A stretch of 64,000 bases of DNA from Eggerthella lenta DSM 2243 (GCF_000024265.1 NC_013204.1:3166501-3230500), one strand, 5' to 3'. Shown: positions 26,132-35,549, numbered from the stretch's first letter. Notes: generated by a model not told the origin, from the letters alone. Translations and numbers: made by a program.

Positions 26132-28381
26132 CTATACGGTGATCTTGCCCTTGCCCGTACGCTCGACCTCGCACAAGCCGGATCGGAAGGGAGGGAATCC
26201 GGTGATGGGGTCGAAGTCGCGCGTGGTCAGCAAGTTGATATCGGCCTGGTGCCAACCGTGGAAGACGTCCACGACACCGGGCAGCACGAGGTTCGTGATC
26301 TCGGCTTTCATCGTCACTTCACCGAACTGGTTGAACACGCGCACCTGCGCGCCGTCCGTGATGCCGCGCGCCTCGGCGTCGTCGGGGTGCAGGCGCACCA
26401 CCGGGTCGGGCATGAACTGGTTGAGCCACGGCAGATCGCGCAGCTTCGAGTGGGTGTAGTACGGCACGCGCGAGCCGCTGTTCAGCACCAGCGAGTAGTC
26501 CTTCGCCTCGTCGGGCGTGCTCACCGGGCTATGCACCGGCTCCTCGTACACCGGCAGCCCCTCGAAGCCGTACTGCTTCAGAATCTCGCTCACCAGCTCG
26601 ATCTTGCCCGTCGGCGTGTTGAAGCCGGGCTGGCCGTCCTTGCGCAGGCCGCCGGTCTCGTACTTCTTCTCGTCCTTCGAGCCGCCCGGCACCTCGTAAC
26701 CCTCGGGATGCTCCCGCAGCAGCTCCAGCGAGATGTCGATGCCCGCACCCCGGTACATATCGTCGAGCGCCGCCTCCACGCTGCCGCCGTAGCACTCCTC
26801 CTCGAAGCCCAGCGCGCAGCCGATCTCCAGGATGATCTGCCAATCCTCGCGGCACTGGCCCATCGGCTTCACCACCGGGTCGCGATGGAAGATCTTGCGG
26901 CCGAAGATGGCTGGCGGGGCCATGCGCTCGTAGCACATGGCGGCCGGCAGCAGCATGTCCACCAGGTCGTGCGTCCAAGGACGCATATAGTAGTCGATGG
27001 CCACGGTGAACTCCATGTCCTTAATGGCCCTCTGGTACTCAGGCGTCTGCGGCCACATCATGGAGTTCACGCCCAGCAGCACGCCGGCGCGGATCTTGCC
27101 GTCGGCCACCAGCTCGGGCAGGTGCGCGGTCTGGATCATCTTGAAATAGTGCGCCCACACCGGGAAGTCATCCTTGTCGTAGCGGATATCCTGCAGGCCC
27201 TTCTCGGCGTACATGTCCTCGAGTCGAAACGCCGCAGTGGACGCCGAGTAATCGAACGGCAGCCCCGGCCCCATGGCCAGGCCGCCCGCCACGTCCAAAT
27301 CGCCCGTCAGCGCGATGATCGAGTACACCGCGCGCTGGAAGTTGCCCACGTTGGTGGCGTGGCACGCGCCGGCCGAGCTGGACACCAGCGTCGCGGGCGC
27401 GTTCTCGCAGATGATGCGCACGGCCTCCTCGAGCTTCGCAGCGGGAACCCAGGTGATCTCCTCCACGCGCTCGGGCGTGAACTCCTGCACGTAACCGGAC
27501 AGCTCGTCGAAGCCGTGCGTCCACTTCTCCACGAAGTCCTTGTCGTACAGACCGTCGCGCAGCATGACGTGGATGAACCCGAGCGCAAGCGCGCCGTCGG
27601 TGCCGGGGCGCAGCTGCAGATGCACGTCGGCCAAGCCGGTCACCGTGGGCGTGATGCGCGGGTCGACGACGACGAACTTGCAGCCGCGCTCCTTCTGCTT
27701 CATCATGTCGCCGAAACGGTAGGGCTGCGACCATGCCGGGTTGAGCGACCACACCAGGCAGCTGGCCGTGGCGTCGGTAGGATCGGAACCCATGGTCAGC
27801 TGGCCGGTCACCAGCTGCGAGCAGATCCACGTGGCCGCCGCGCAGGTGGAGCTTTCTGTGCCGTACGTGGGCGAGCCGAACAGCGTGGCCAGGCGCTGCA
27901 TAGCGCCGCGCGGCTCCTTCGGGTCGCCGCAGTAGAACAGCACCGCTTCGGGACCGCTCTCTTCTTTGATGCGGTTGAGCTCGCTGGCGATGCGCGCGTA
28001 CGCGTCGTCCCAGGAGATGGGCTCCCATTCGGGCGCACCCGTGCCCTTCGGGTTCGTGCGCACCATGGGATACGTGATGCGATGCGGATCGTACAACTCC
28101 TGCAAGCTGGAAATGCCCTTCGCGCAAATGGGGTCGGCCGGGTACTTGTCGCGCGCCTCCACGCGCACCACCTTGCCGTCCTTCACCGACGCGGCGATGC
28201 CGCACTTCGGCACGTGGTTGCACATGTCGCAATAGGTGTTCTTCACCTCGATGGGCGCCTCTTCCGCAACGGCCCCTTCGGGATGCACGATCTCGTACGC
28301 CCCACCGGCCAGCGCGGCACCCGCAACGGCCGCCGTCCCCTTGAGGAACGTGCGGCGCGAAACATTGATATACTCGCTCAT
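26132..28381 (-). CDS. molybdopterin oxidoreductase catalytic subunit, PsrA/PhsA-like
   Basis: A 749-residue DMSO-reductase-superfamily enzyme. It has a Tat signal (SRRTFLKG, Arg9-Arg10), a 4Fe-4S motif CDMCNHVPKC then ICAKG, the usual molybdopterin domains, and a C-terminal dinucleotide-binding domain (RLHPDDAEARGITDG). The Cys in ESSTCAAATW is a candidate Mo ligand. Size and Cys-type ligand resemble polysulfide/thiosulfate reductases and the Eggerthella catechol dehydroxylases. The next gene is its ferredoxin subunit; no membrane anchor is encoded beside it. The first cysteines are spaced CX2CX5C rather than the common CX2CX3C. Substrate unknown. Confidence 0.88.
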   Translation of the reverse strand: MSEYINVSRRTFLKGTAAVAGAALAGGAYEIVHPEGAVAEEAPIEVKNTYCDMCNHVPKCGIAASVKDGKVVRVEARDKYPADPICAKGISSLQELYDPHRITYPMVRTNPKGTGAPEWEPISWDDAYARIASELNRIKEESGPEAVLFYCGDPKEPRGAMQRLATLFGSPTYGTESSTCAAATWICSQLVTGQLTMGSDPTDATASCLVWSLNPAWSQPYRFGDMMKQKERGCKFVVVDPRITPTVTGLADVHLQLRPGTDGALALGFIHVMLRDGLYDKDFVEKWTHGFDELSGYVQEFTPERVEEITWVPAAKLEEAVRIICENAPATLVSSSAGACHATNVGNFQRAVYSIIALTGDLDVAGGLAMGPGLPFDYSASTAAFRLEDMYAEKGLQDIRYDKDDFPVWAHYFKMIQTAHLPELVADGKIRAGVLLGVNSMMWPQTPEYQRAIKDMEFTVAIDYYMRPWTHDLVDMLLPAAMCYERMAPPAIFGRKIFHRDPVVKPMGQCREDWQIILEIGCALGFEEECYGGSVEAALDDMYRGAGIDISLELLREHPEGYEVPGGSKDEKKYETGGLRKDGQPGFNTPTGKIELVSEILKQYGFEGLPVYEEPVHSPVSTPDEAKDYSLVLNSGSRVPYYTHSKLRDLPWLNQFMPDPVVRLHPDDAEARGITDGAQVRVFNQFGEVTMKAEITNLVLPGVVDVFHGWHQADINLLTTRDFDPITGFPPFRSGLCEVERTGKGKITV

Positions 28382-28390
28382 AGTATCCCC

Positions 28391-29044
28391 CTACCTTCCC
28401 TTCTTCGACGAGGCCAGCGCGTTGGACGGCAGCACGTCAAGCGGCATGCCATCGACCGGGCGGTAGTAGAACGAAGTCTCGTCCACGCGCAGCACCGCCT
28501 CGTCGCCGGCGATGAACTTCGACACCGGGCTCTCCGGGTCGTCCAGGTCGCCGAAGTAGCGCGCGCGGCCCGGGCAGTTCACCACGCATGCCGGCTGCTT
28601 GCCCTCGGCCAGCCGGGCCTCGCAGAAGATGCACTTCTCGGCCACCAGCTCGCGCTGCACGCCGTAGGACTCGTAGGGCGCGGGCACGTCGGCGCCGAAC
28701 ATGTTCTCGCTCGTGCGGTTGAGCTTGCGCGCGCCGTACGGGCACGCCGCCAGGCACAGCCCGCACGCGATGCACTTCTCGTAGTCGATGACGGTGATGC
28801 CGTCGTCGCGCCGCACGCTGGCTCCCGTGGGGCAGGCGTCCACACACGCGGGCTTCTCGCACTGCACGCACGCGTTCGGCACGTACGCCCGACCGCTCTC
28901 CCCTGCCTGCGTGCCCCATTCGTACACGTCCAGGTTGTTCCACGACACCCCCGGCCGCTGGTTGTTCTGCATCTGGCACGCCACCACGCATGCGCCGCAT
29001 CCTGCGCATCGGCGCAGGTCGATGGCCATTCCGTACCTTGTCAT
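28391..29044 (-). CDS. 4Fe-4S ferredoxin electron-transfer subunit (DmsB/PsrB-like)
   Basis: A 217-residue polyferredoxin with four cysteine clusters: CAGCGACVVAC (14-24), CVQCEKPACVDACPTG, CIACGLCLAACPYG and CIFCEARLAEGKQPAC with a later VNCPGRA. It would pass electrons to the molybdopterin subunit encoded 9 bp downstream. Start at 29044 (MTRYGMAIDL), with AAGGA 7 nt upstream; a longer open frame upstream is a chance extension through a palindrome. Exported presumably by hitch-hiking on the partner's Tat signal. Confidence 0.92.
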   Translation of the reverse strand: MTRYGMAIDLRRCAGCGACVVACQMQNNQRPGVSWNNLDVYEWGTQAGESGRAYVPNACVQCEKPACVDACPTGASVRRDDGITVIDYEKCIACGLCLAACPYGARKLNRTSENMFGADVPAPYESYGVQRELVAEKCIFCEARLAEGKQPACVVNCPGRARYFGDLDDPESPVSKFIAGDEAVLRVDETSFYYRPVDGMPLDVLPSNALASSKKGR

Positions 29045-29409
29045 CCCCTCGTCCTTTCTCCCTGGCGCGGCCGTTTCGGCTCGCACATCTCCTGGTGCGA
29101 ACTCTACGCGGGACCGAGGGCCTCTTCCAGAAGCGCCCGCAACAACCGATTTCCGTATTTCGCCCTCCCGCGCGGCTGGCAGCGGCATCATCGGTTTCTG
29201 GCGTACGCCAGGTTTAAGCACGTCAAAGGGACGGGCGACTTGACACACCTCAACCTTGTCGGTGACGAGCGGCATGTGTGTCAAATCGCCCGTCCCTTTG
29301 ACACACGACACACGCTCTTCGGCGTTGGCGGCAAACCCCCACAAGTGATAGTATTGTCCTGGGGATTCACCATGCAGCGCGGCTGGCCGAGCCGCAGGGA
29401 GAGGGAACC
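29045..29409. other. divergent promoter region with palindrome
   Basis: This 365-bp region between the ferredoxin-subunit gene and the divergent Crp-family gene holds a long inverted repeat (29222-29302). No gene or recognisable FNR box was seen. Confidence 0.5.
29222..29302. repeat. 27-bp inverted repeat (GTCAAAGGGACGGGCGA family)
   Basis: Arms 29222-29248 and 29276-29302 are reverse complements with one mismatch, around a 27-nt spacer. Each arm reads GTCAAAGGGACGGGCGA then YTTGACACAC. Resembles REP-type palindromes of the kind moved by RAYT transposases. Confidence 0.8.
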
Positions 29410-30126
29410 ATGGCAACCGAGCAAGAGTATCGATCCATCCTGATACCGAACCAGCCGTTCCGCCGGCTGAAGATCGCCGACTACATTTCGCAGGGGAAGA
29501 AGAAAAAGCTCTTCAAGGGCGAGTACATCCGCACGAGCGCCAAGACCATCGACGACTTGTACTATTACTACATCGACGAAGGCCAGATCGTGGCCACGTT
29601 CGAGCAGGAATCGGGCGAGGTGGCGCCGCTGTACTGGCGCAACGCGGGCAACGCCTTCTCCGCCGAGTACAACGACTACGCGTCCATCGGCCGCTACAAA
29701 GCGCGCTTCATCGCCGCGCAGAACACCGTGCTGTTCGCGTTCACGCAGCGCCAGCTCTACGAGCTGAGCCAGGACGACCCCGAGCTGTTCTACGAGTTCA
29801 TCAACGTGTGCCACATGTCGTTCGCGCAGATGGGACACCGCATCAGCAACACGGGCTACCAATCGTCGACGAAGCGCATGATCATGTGGCTGCAGAAGCT
29901 GTGCGCCACGCAGGAATGCGACGAGCACGGCGTGTACGACATCGAGTGCAAGCTGACGCTGCAACAGCTGTCCGAGCTGCTGTCCATCCACATTACCACC
30001 TGCACGAAGATCGTGGCGGCGCTGGAGAACGAGGGCGTCATCGAGCGCACGCGCACGCGCATCCGCATCTTCGATGCCCAGCGCCTCGCCCAATACGGCC
30101 TCGAGGACACCCCGCTGGCGTACTGA
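29410..30126 (+). CDS. Crp/Fnr family transcriptional regulator
   Basis: A 238-residue regulator. The N-terminal ~140 residues fit a cyclic-nucleotide-binding beta-roll (YYIDEGQIVATFEQESGEVAPL), and the C-terminal part is a Crp-type winged helix (LTLQQLSELLSIHITTCTKIVAALENEGVIER). No N-terminal Fe-S cysteines are present, so it is not a classic FNR oxygen sensor. Divergent from the molybdopterin/ferredoxin pair, it probably controls it. Such Crp-like proteins often sit beside Eggerthellaceae molybdoenzymes (general knowledge). Confidence 0.85.
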   Translation: MATEQEYRSILIPNQPFRRLKIADYISQGKKKKLFKGEYIRTSAKTIDDLYYYYIDEGQIVATFEQESGEVAPLYWRNAGNAFSAEYNDYASIGRYKARFIAAQNTVLFAFTQRQLYELSQDDPELFYEFINVCHMSFAQMGHRISNTGYQSSTKRMIMWLQKLCATQECDEHGVYDIECKLTLQQLSELLSIHITTCTKIVAALENEGVIERTRTRIRIFDAQRLAQYGLEDTPLAY

Positions 30127-30259
30127 TCGCTCCTATGGCGCGAAGTCGCGCTTGCGATCTGAAGGAGCGCGTTCCGCGCCGATTCGTGACGGACGCGGCG
30201 CGCGAACGACATGGCGAAAGACGCTCACCTTCCCCAGCCTTATGCAAAGCGAGACAACG

Positions 30260-30317
30260 CATCATCGCCCGTAAAACACGGTTTTCGCACCTGAGACGTG
30301 TTTTTCGGGCGATGATG
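30260..30317. repeat. palindrome (TCGCCCG family), terminator position
   Basis: Arms 30260-30280 and 30297-30317 are 21-bp inverted repeats with one mismatch, around a 16-nt loop. Lies between the convergent Crp-family and MFS genes. Shares TCGCCCG and TTTTCGC with the element at 5418-5477. Confidence 0.78.
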
Positions 30318-30361
30318 GGCCGCGCACGGCTCCGCTCGCTGCGATCGCGCATGTTTCGCAG

Positions 30362-31738
30362 CTAGCGTACCTTCGCCACGATGAAGCCCAGGGTGGCCAC
30401 GGCCATGACGGCGGAGAAGCCGAAGGCCAGCTGGTAGGCCAGCGCGGGGTTCGCGAGCCCCGCCGCAGACGCGCCTGCCACCGCGATGAGGAACACCATG
30501 ACCGACGTGCCCAGCGACGCGCACGCTTGGCGGGCCGAGATGCAGAACGACGAGCCGTCGGCCACGATAGGCCGCGGCAGCTGCGCGAGGCTCCACGACG
30601 TGAGCGGCCCCACCAGCCCCGACACGCCCACCGCACGCACGGCCTGGCACAACGTGGTCACATACAACGGCGTGTCCGCATCGAGAAACGACATGAGCAC
30701 CGCGCCGGTCGCCAGAAACGCGCCCGACACGAGCGCGACGGGACGCACCCCCACTTTGTCGGTGAGCACGCCCGCCAGCGGGTTCAGCACGAGCGCGGCC
30801 ACGGTGCCGGGCAGCAGCACAACCCCGGCTTCGAGCGCGGTTCCGCCGCACAGCCCTTCCACGTACAGCGGCACGATCAGCGTCACGCCCATGAAGGAGG
30901 CGTTCAGCAGGTTCTGCGCAATGAAGCCCGCGCGATACTGGCGCGATGAGAAGATATCCATGCTGATCAGCGGGTCGTCCACCCGCTTCTGCCGCCGCAC
31001 GAACAGCACGAGGAACAGCGCGCCCAGCACAAGCGGAGCCCAGATGAACGGGCTTTCGAACGAGAAGCTGCTCGCGTTCGAGAACGCCAGCAGCAGCCCG
31101 CCGAACCCGAGCGTCGACTGCGCGAGCGACACCACGTCGAGGCGCGCGCTCTTGTCGGGAGCCGCCGAGGGTTTGATGGCGACGGCCGCCGCAGCGGCAA
31201 GCGCCAACATGATGACCACGAGCAGCACGAAGAAGCTGCGCCATCCCAGCGAGAAGCTCATCGCCCCGCCGATGGTGGGACCGATGTTCGGCGCGAAGCC
31301 CATCGCGATGCCTGCCACGCCCATGGCCGTGGCCTGACGACCGCGCGGGAAGCGCGTCATGGCGATGGTCTGCATGAGGGGCATGAGCATGCCCGTGGAG
31401 ATAGCCTGGAACACGCGGCCCGCCAGCAGCACGCCGAAGTTGGGAGCGAACAGGTCGGCCAGCGCCCCCACCAGGAAGAACGCAAGCGCGATGAACACGT
31501 GCTGGCGCACCGAGAAGCGTCGCGAGAGGAACGTGGCCACCGGAACGGTGATGCCCAGCACCAGCATGTAGCTGGTAGTCAGCCATTGTCCCAAGTCCAC
31601 CGTCAGGCCGAACTGCAGCATGATGTCGCCCAGCATGGCGTTGACCGCAGTCTGCGAGAGGTTCCCCGACGCCGACGCCAGCACGACGATGGCGAACAGC
31701 GCGTACACGCCCATCCGCTCGCTCTTCACTCGTTTCAT
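30362..31738 (-). CDS. MFS transporter, DHA2 (EmrB/QacA) type
   Basis: A 458-residue exporter with about 14 hydrophobic segments. Characteristic features are GITVPVATFLSRRFSVRQ after TM2 and AIGxxxGPTIGG-like GFAPNIGPTIGGAM in TM5 (antiporter motif C), marking drug/H+ antiporters. Start at 31738 (MKRVKSERMG): homology begins there and the longer GTG-initiated frame runs through a hairpin. Single gene; no regulator beside it. Substrate unknown. Confidence 0.88.
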   Translation of the reverse strand: MKRVKSERMGVYALFAIVVLASASGNLSQTAVNAMLGDIMLQFGLTVDLGQWLTTSYMLVLGITVPVATFLSRRFSVRQHVFIALAFFLVGALADLFAPNFGVLLAGRVFQAISTGMLMPLMQTIAMTRFPRGRQATAMGVAGIAMGFAPNIGPTIGGAMSFSLGWRSFFVLLVVIMLALAAAAAVAIKPSAAPDKSARLDVVSLAQSTLGFGGLLLAFSNASSFSFESPFIWAPLVLGALFLVLFVRRQKRVDDPLISMDIFSSRQYRAGFIAQNLLNASFMGVTLIVPLYVEGLCGGTALEAGVVLLPGTVAALVLNPLAGVLTDKVGVRPVALVSGAFLATGAVLMSFLDADTPLYVTTLCQAVRAVGVSGLVGPLTSWSLAQLPRPIVADGSSFCISARQACASLGTSVMVFLIAVAGASAAGLANPALAYQLAFGFSAVMAVATLGFIVAKVR

Positions 31739-31806
31739 GCCCGCATGTCGCCTACCCTCCGTTTCCCACCAGCGCATTCCAGTATATCCCAAATATGCGC
31801 GAACGC

Positions 31807-31864
31807 AGGAGGAGCCTCTCGCGCTTCGCGATGCAAAATCGCTAAAGCGCACGAGGCTCCTCCT
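31807..31864. repeat. 20-nt inverted repeat hairpin
   Basis: AGGAGGAGCCTCTCGCGCTT (31807-31826) pairs with 31845-31864 with two mismatches across an 18-nt loop, between the MFS start and the second flavoprotein's stop. Likely ends the flavoprotein transcript. Confidence 0.65.
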
Positions 31865-31952
31865 TGGACGGGTCGCTTGAAAGACATGCGTGCGGCCATC
31901 GGATCATCTTAGCGAACAACCCGAAAGCAATCGACTCCGGAAACGCCTATCG

Positions 31953-33545
31953 CTACGAACGAGCGAGTGCGCTTCTAGCCGATATCCTCCCGAACGCACC
32001 GCACTCCCCCACGTTTCCACCTCCTTGGTACAGATGGCCCCAAATCGAGCCGAACTCACCGGCAGAATACAATCCCGGAATAGCCTGCCCGAACGGGTCG
32101 AGAATCTCGCCCTTTTCGTTGCGAACCGGACCGCCATCGGTATTGAGCAGTGCAGGGACGCAAAGCATCGCGTAGTAAGGAGGCTGGTTCAAACCGGTGA
32201 GCGTGTCAGAAGGACGGTAGAAAGCGAGATCCTCTCCCTTGTCCACAAACTCGTTCCATTGCTTGACCGTTTTCAGCAGCTCGTCTTCGGGAACTTCGAT
32301 AACCTTGGCAAGCTCCTCGAGAGTGTCCGCTGAAACCGCCCATCCGTCACCGACGGGATCGGTCGAAGTCTCTTCCGGACACGCACCCGCGTCAAGACCC
32401 GCCTGATCGAATACGAACCAACCCTTTTCCGGCAAGGGAAGGTGCGCCATATCTCCACCGAACTGCGTGATGCCGTGTCGGTAGCCGACGTTGCGAGTTA
32501 TGTCGGTATCGGGCAGCGCATATTTTTTGAAATTGCTGCATGCGTCGAAGTCCTGGTAGAACCTTCGTCCGTTCACGCCGACGGTGATGCCGTGCTGCTT
32601 CACCGTAAACGAGTACAACGTCGAAACGAACCGGGTGTTCTCTATGTTGCGCAAAGAGAGCCAGTATTGGGCGCCTCCGTGCATATGCCAGAAGTCGGCA
32701 CCCGCTTTCATGCAGATACGATGCCCGTCGCCAGTGTTCGCCTTGCCTGCATACGGATAGCCTTTGACGCCCGTATAGTCGCGAAGCATATCCGGGTCGC
32801 TTTCGAAGCCCCCCGTGCACATGATGACGCCTCGCTTCGCACGGTACGATTTGCCGCCCGCCACAACGCCCGTCACTTCGCCCGTTGAGGCATCGCGAAC
32901 AAGCGACTCCAAAGGCGTGGAAGCCTTGTACTCTATCGTGTCGTTGCGCTTCTTCATTTCGGAAAACAAGAACTCATGGATATGATGGGGCTGATCGCCC
33001 TCCGTTTTGAAGAGAAGGAAGCCCACCGTGTTGTCGTCGGGGTACTCGGCGTATTCGTTCGTCTCCTCCCCCGATGGGTCGGGTTCGTAGATGTTCAGCC
33101 ACTCTTCCTTAGCCCCCAAACCCAAAATCCAGTTCAGGTTTTCCTTCGATTCTTCCACGAACGCCCTGATGGTTGCTTCCGGAGTGCTTTCCCCTATAAG
33201 GTGTCCCAAGTAGTTCATCGGGCCGTCGGTTTCGTCGAAATACAGCTGCCAACCCGCGCAGAACGGGCTGTTCCCGTTCGGAAGCGAGTCCTTTTCCACG
33301 ACAAGACAGGAAGCCCCGTCACCCTCGTCCGCCACCGTTATCGCAGCAGTAAGCCCCGCAATGCCGGCACCCGCCACTATGACGTCGTACTCTCCGTCCC
33401 ATTTCTCATTGGAAGAAGCCGAATCGGCTTCCCCGCTGGCGCACCCCGCAAGACCGAAAGCGGTAGCCCCGGCCAAAGCCAGACCTGCCCCCTTCAAGAA
33501 ATTGCGGCGCGTTGTCTTGGTTCCCTGCTGATTCTCATTCGTCAT
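31953..33545 (-). CDS. Tat-exported FAD-dependent reductase lipoprotein (copy 2)
   Basis: A 530-residue FAD_binding_2 flavoprotein. Signal TTRRNFLKG (Arg13-Arg14) plus lipobox LAGC (Cys35) place it outside the membrane as a lipoprotein. The FAD-binding GxGxxG is VIVAGAGIAGLTAA (56-69). Unlike the first copy it has no FMN-binding domain and lacks the HGSNRLGGN segment; instead the C-terminal region reads SIWGHLYQGGGNVGECG, so the active site and substrate differ. Electron donor is unknown. Start at 33545 follows GGAGGGGGAA; a start 18 nt earlier is less likely. Divergent from LuxR copy 2. Confidence 0.87.
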   Translation of the reverse strand: MTNENQQGTKTTRRNFLKGAGLALAGATAFGLAGCASGEADSASSNEKWDGEYDVIVAGAGIAGLTAAITVADEGDGASCLVVEKDSLPNGNSPFCAGWQLYFDETDGPMNYLGHLIGESTPEATIRAFVEESKENLNWILGLGAKEEWLNIYEPDPSGEETNEYAEYPDDNTVGFLLFKTEGDQPHHIHEFLFSEMKKRNDTIEYKASTPLESLVRDASTGEVTGVVAGGKSYRAKRGVIMCTGGFESDPDMLRDYTGVKGYPYAGKANTGDGHRICMKAGADFWHMHGGAQYWLSLRNIENTRFVSTLYSFTVKQHGITVGVNGRRFYQDFDACSNFKKYALPDTDITRNVGYRHGITQFGGDMAHLPLPEKGWFVFDQAGLDAGACPEETSTDPVGDGWAVSADTLEELAKVIEVPEDELLKTVKQWNEFVDKGEDLAFYRPSDTLTGLNQPPYYAMLCVPALLNTDGGPVRNEKGEILDPFGQAIPGLYSAGEFGSIWGHLYQGGGNVGECGAFGRISARSALARS

Positions 33546-33977
33546 CGCGCATTCCCCCTCCATATCTCATCCCTTTCTGCATCGATCGCTAGCCTGCCGA
33601 AGCCAGCGCCTCGACAGACGGCAAGGCTCGCTTCCGCAACCTGCCGCTTCCACTTTTACCCTTCCTCCCGAGCCCGTTCATCCGACAAACTGTCCGAACG
33701 AGGTTGAAACGTATCCCCGAACCGGATGATTTTCGTCCCGGACGCACTATGCGAGGCAATATCGCTATCTGCGCGCTTACCGCGAGAACCTCGATGTTTT
33801 ATAGTGGATCGAACCAGAAACTGCACCGTCTCGAACCAGGCACGACCAAGAAGAGCGGCACGCGTTTTCGCGCGCTAGCGTAAGGCCTGAATCGGACGCG
33901 ACGCGATAAACGGTCAACGGTTGGTCGTTCGAATGAAATCAGGCTTCCAAATCTCTCTGGAATGCAGAAAGGCACCC
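33546..33977. promoter_or_regulatory. divergent regulatory region, flavoprotein/LuxR pair
   Basis: 432 bp with no gene. TCGAACCAG is present twice, 33809-33817 and 33831-33839, 22 bp apart (two helical turns), a plausible dimer or tandem LuxR site. Confidence 0.45.
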
Positions 33978-35549
33978 ATGAAGAACGTCATGCCCTATTC
34001 GCTCGATGACGAAGCTGTTCGTTCGGATGCAGCCGTCTCCGTCATATCTTCGATCGGATTGACTGCCGTGATAGTATGGGCCGACCTCTTGGGGCACGGA
34101 TTCGGATTCGCACCGTCTTCGTCGATTATTCAACAGCTGGGAAATGCCCGTCTTTTCTTTCTCGCAGGATTCACCCTCTGTGCCATAGGATCCGTGCTTT
34201 TAGCGAGAGCTCCACAAAGAAAAACGCAGGTGCTGACAAAGGTGGCTCCGACAGCCGCTTTCCTTGGAACAGGACTATACGGCTTCGCCTACCTGCAAAC
34301 GGCGCTGCCGTCGGAGATCATCGCGCTTCTGGGACTCGTCTGCTGCGGCGCCGGATACTACGCGACGACTTTGCTCATATATTGCGAACTCGCAAAAACG
34401 AAACGCCTCGTCATGGCAATAGGAGCCTTATCAGCGAGCTTGATTCTCAAAACGATCGTCGGCTCGGAGTTAAGCACGGCTCTGACCTCGTCGGCACAAG
34501 TGGTTTTGGCTTCGATTCTGCCTTGGGTCTCCTTCGTGTGCCTGGAGGCGCTCAAGCGCTTCGGCACATCACGCTATCTCGAAGCATACCGCTCTCGCCC
34601 ACTTTTGACGAAAAGAGGTATGTACGACCTCGTGTTTCTGCTAGTAGCCGTATCGTTGATACTGGCGGCTCTGAGAGGCACCAGCCATCTTGGACTCTGG
34701 GGAAGCAACCATTTGGGATCGCCCGTCTCAACTCCGGCAGGCTACCTCACAGTCGCCCTCGCTTTGACTGCTTGCGCATACCTCACCCTGCTTCGCAACA
34801 GCAATAATCAGATGCTTGTTCGATACCAGCCTGCGTTCCTTGTCCTAGCCGGAGGCTTTCTCATCTACGTTCTTCAGAATGAGTACGTTTTCGCACGGAT
34901 CGCAGATCCCGTGTTCGACTGGCTCTACCTGACCGTAGAGTTGTTCGGGCACCTGCTCTCGGGAACCATGATCATCACCGCCATCCGCTCGACATCGGCG
35001 CCGGCCTGGTTGTTCCAAGGAATAAGCGATTCAGCTTTCGGCTTAGTCGCTGTACCATGGCTGTTCCTCGTTCAGGAAGCTCATGTCGATATCAGAATCC
35101 TGATGGCCGTAGCCATCTTCCTCGTGATGGTAGTCGCCATACGTCCCATGAGCACGCGCCCCATGGAAATCGAGCGCTCGTTCTCTTTGTCATCTTGCGA
35201 AGGCGTAGCGGAGCTTCAAGGCGATCGTTCGACAAGCGCAAGCGAGCCAACAGAGCGCAACGAAGCCTCGATAGAGCAACGCGTCAGCGAAACCCTGACG
35301 AAATACCATCTGGAAATCGCGAAGCGGCACAATCTTTCCTCCCGCGAAAGCGAGGTATTCCTCCTTTTGGCTCAAGGCAGAAGCCGTCCTTATATTTGCG
35401 AGGTATTCTGCTTGTCCGATGGCACCGTCAAAACGCATATCACGCATATCTACCGCAAATTCGATGTCCACAATCGACAAGCTTTCATCGACCAAGTTCA
35501 GAAAGAGATCGCGGAGCTCGACATGCGCAATGGACACCAAAGCGCATAG
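33978..35549 (+). CDS. membrane-embedded LuxR-type regulator (copy 2)
   Basis: A 523-residue protein with about 12 hydrophobic segments to residue ~400, a hydrophilic linker, and a C-terminal LuxR HTH (LSSRESEVFLLLAQGRSRPYI...SDGTVKTHITHIYRKFDVHNRQ). Here Asp replaces the usual Glu in SENTV (SDGTV). Divergent from the flavoprotein lipoprotein at 31953-33545, which it presumably activates in response to a membrane-sensed ligand. Start at 33978 after AGAAAGGCACCC; earlier in-frame Met codons lack a ribosome site. Confidence 0.85.
   Translation: MKNVMPYSLDDEAVRSDAAVSVISSIGLTAVIVWADLLGHGFGFAPSSSIIQQLGNARLFFLAGFTLCAIGSVLLARAPQRKTQVLTKVAPTAAFLGTGLYGFAYLQTALPSEIIALLGLVCCGAGYYATTLLIYCELAKTKRLVMAIGALSASLILKTIVGSELSTALTSSAQVVLASILPWVSFVCLEALKRFGTSRYLEAYRSRPLLTKRGMYDLVFLLVAVSLILAALRGTSHLGLWGSNHLGSPVSTPAGYLTVALALTACAYLTLLRNSNNQMLVRYQPAFLVLAGGFLIYVLQNEYVFARIADPVFDWLYLTVELFGHLLSGTMIITAIRSTSAPAWLFQGISDSAFGLVAVPWLFLVQEAHVDIRILMAVAIFLVMVVAIRPMSTRPMEIERSFSLSSCEGVAELQGDRSTSASEPTERNEASIEQRVSETLTKYHLEIAKRHNLSSRESEVFLLLAQGRSRPYICEVFCLSDGTVKTHITHIYRKFDVHNRQAFIDQVQKEIAELDMRNGHQSA

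Noticed and set aside
29045-29416. N-terminal extension of the ferredoxin-subunit frame
   Set aside because: The extra residues come from the palindrome and promoter region; MTRYGMAIDL has a proper ribosome site and family N-terminus.
26066-29443. A 1125-codon plus-strand open frame
   Set aside because: It lies opposite the molybdopterin and ferredoxin-subunit genes, which have clear domains; long antisense frames are expected in GC-rich DNA. It has no recognisable domain.
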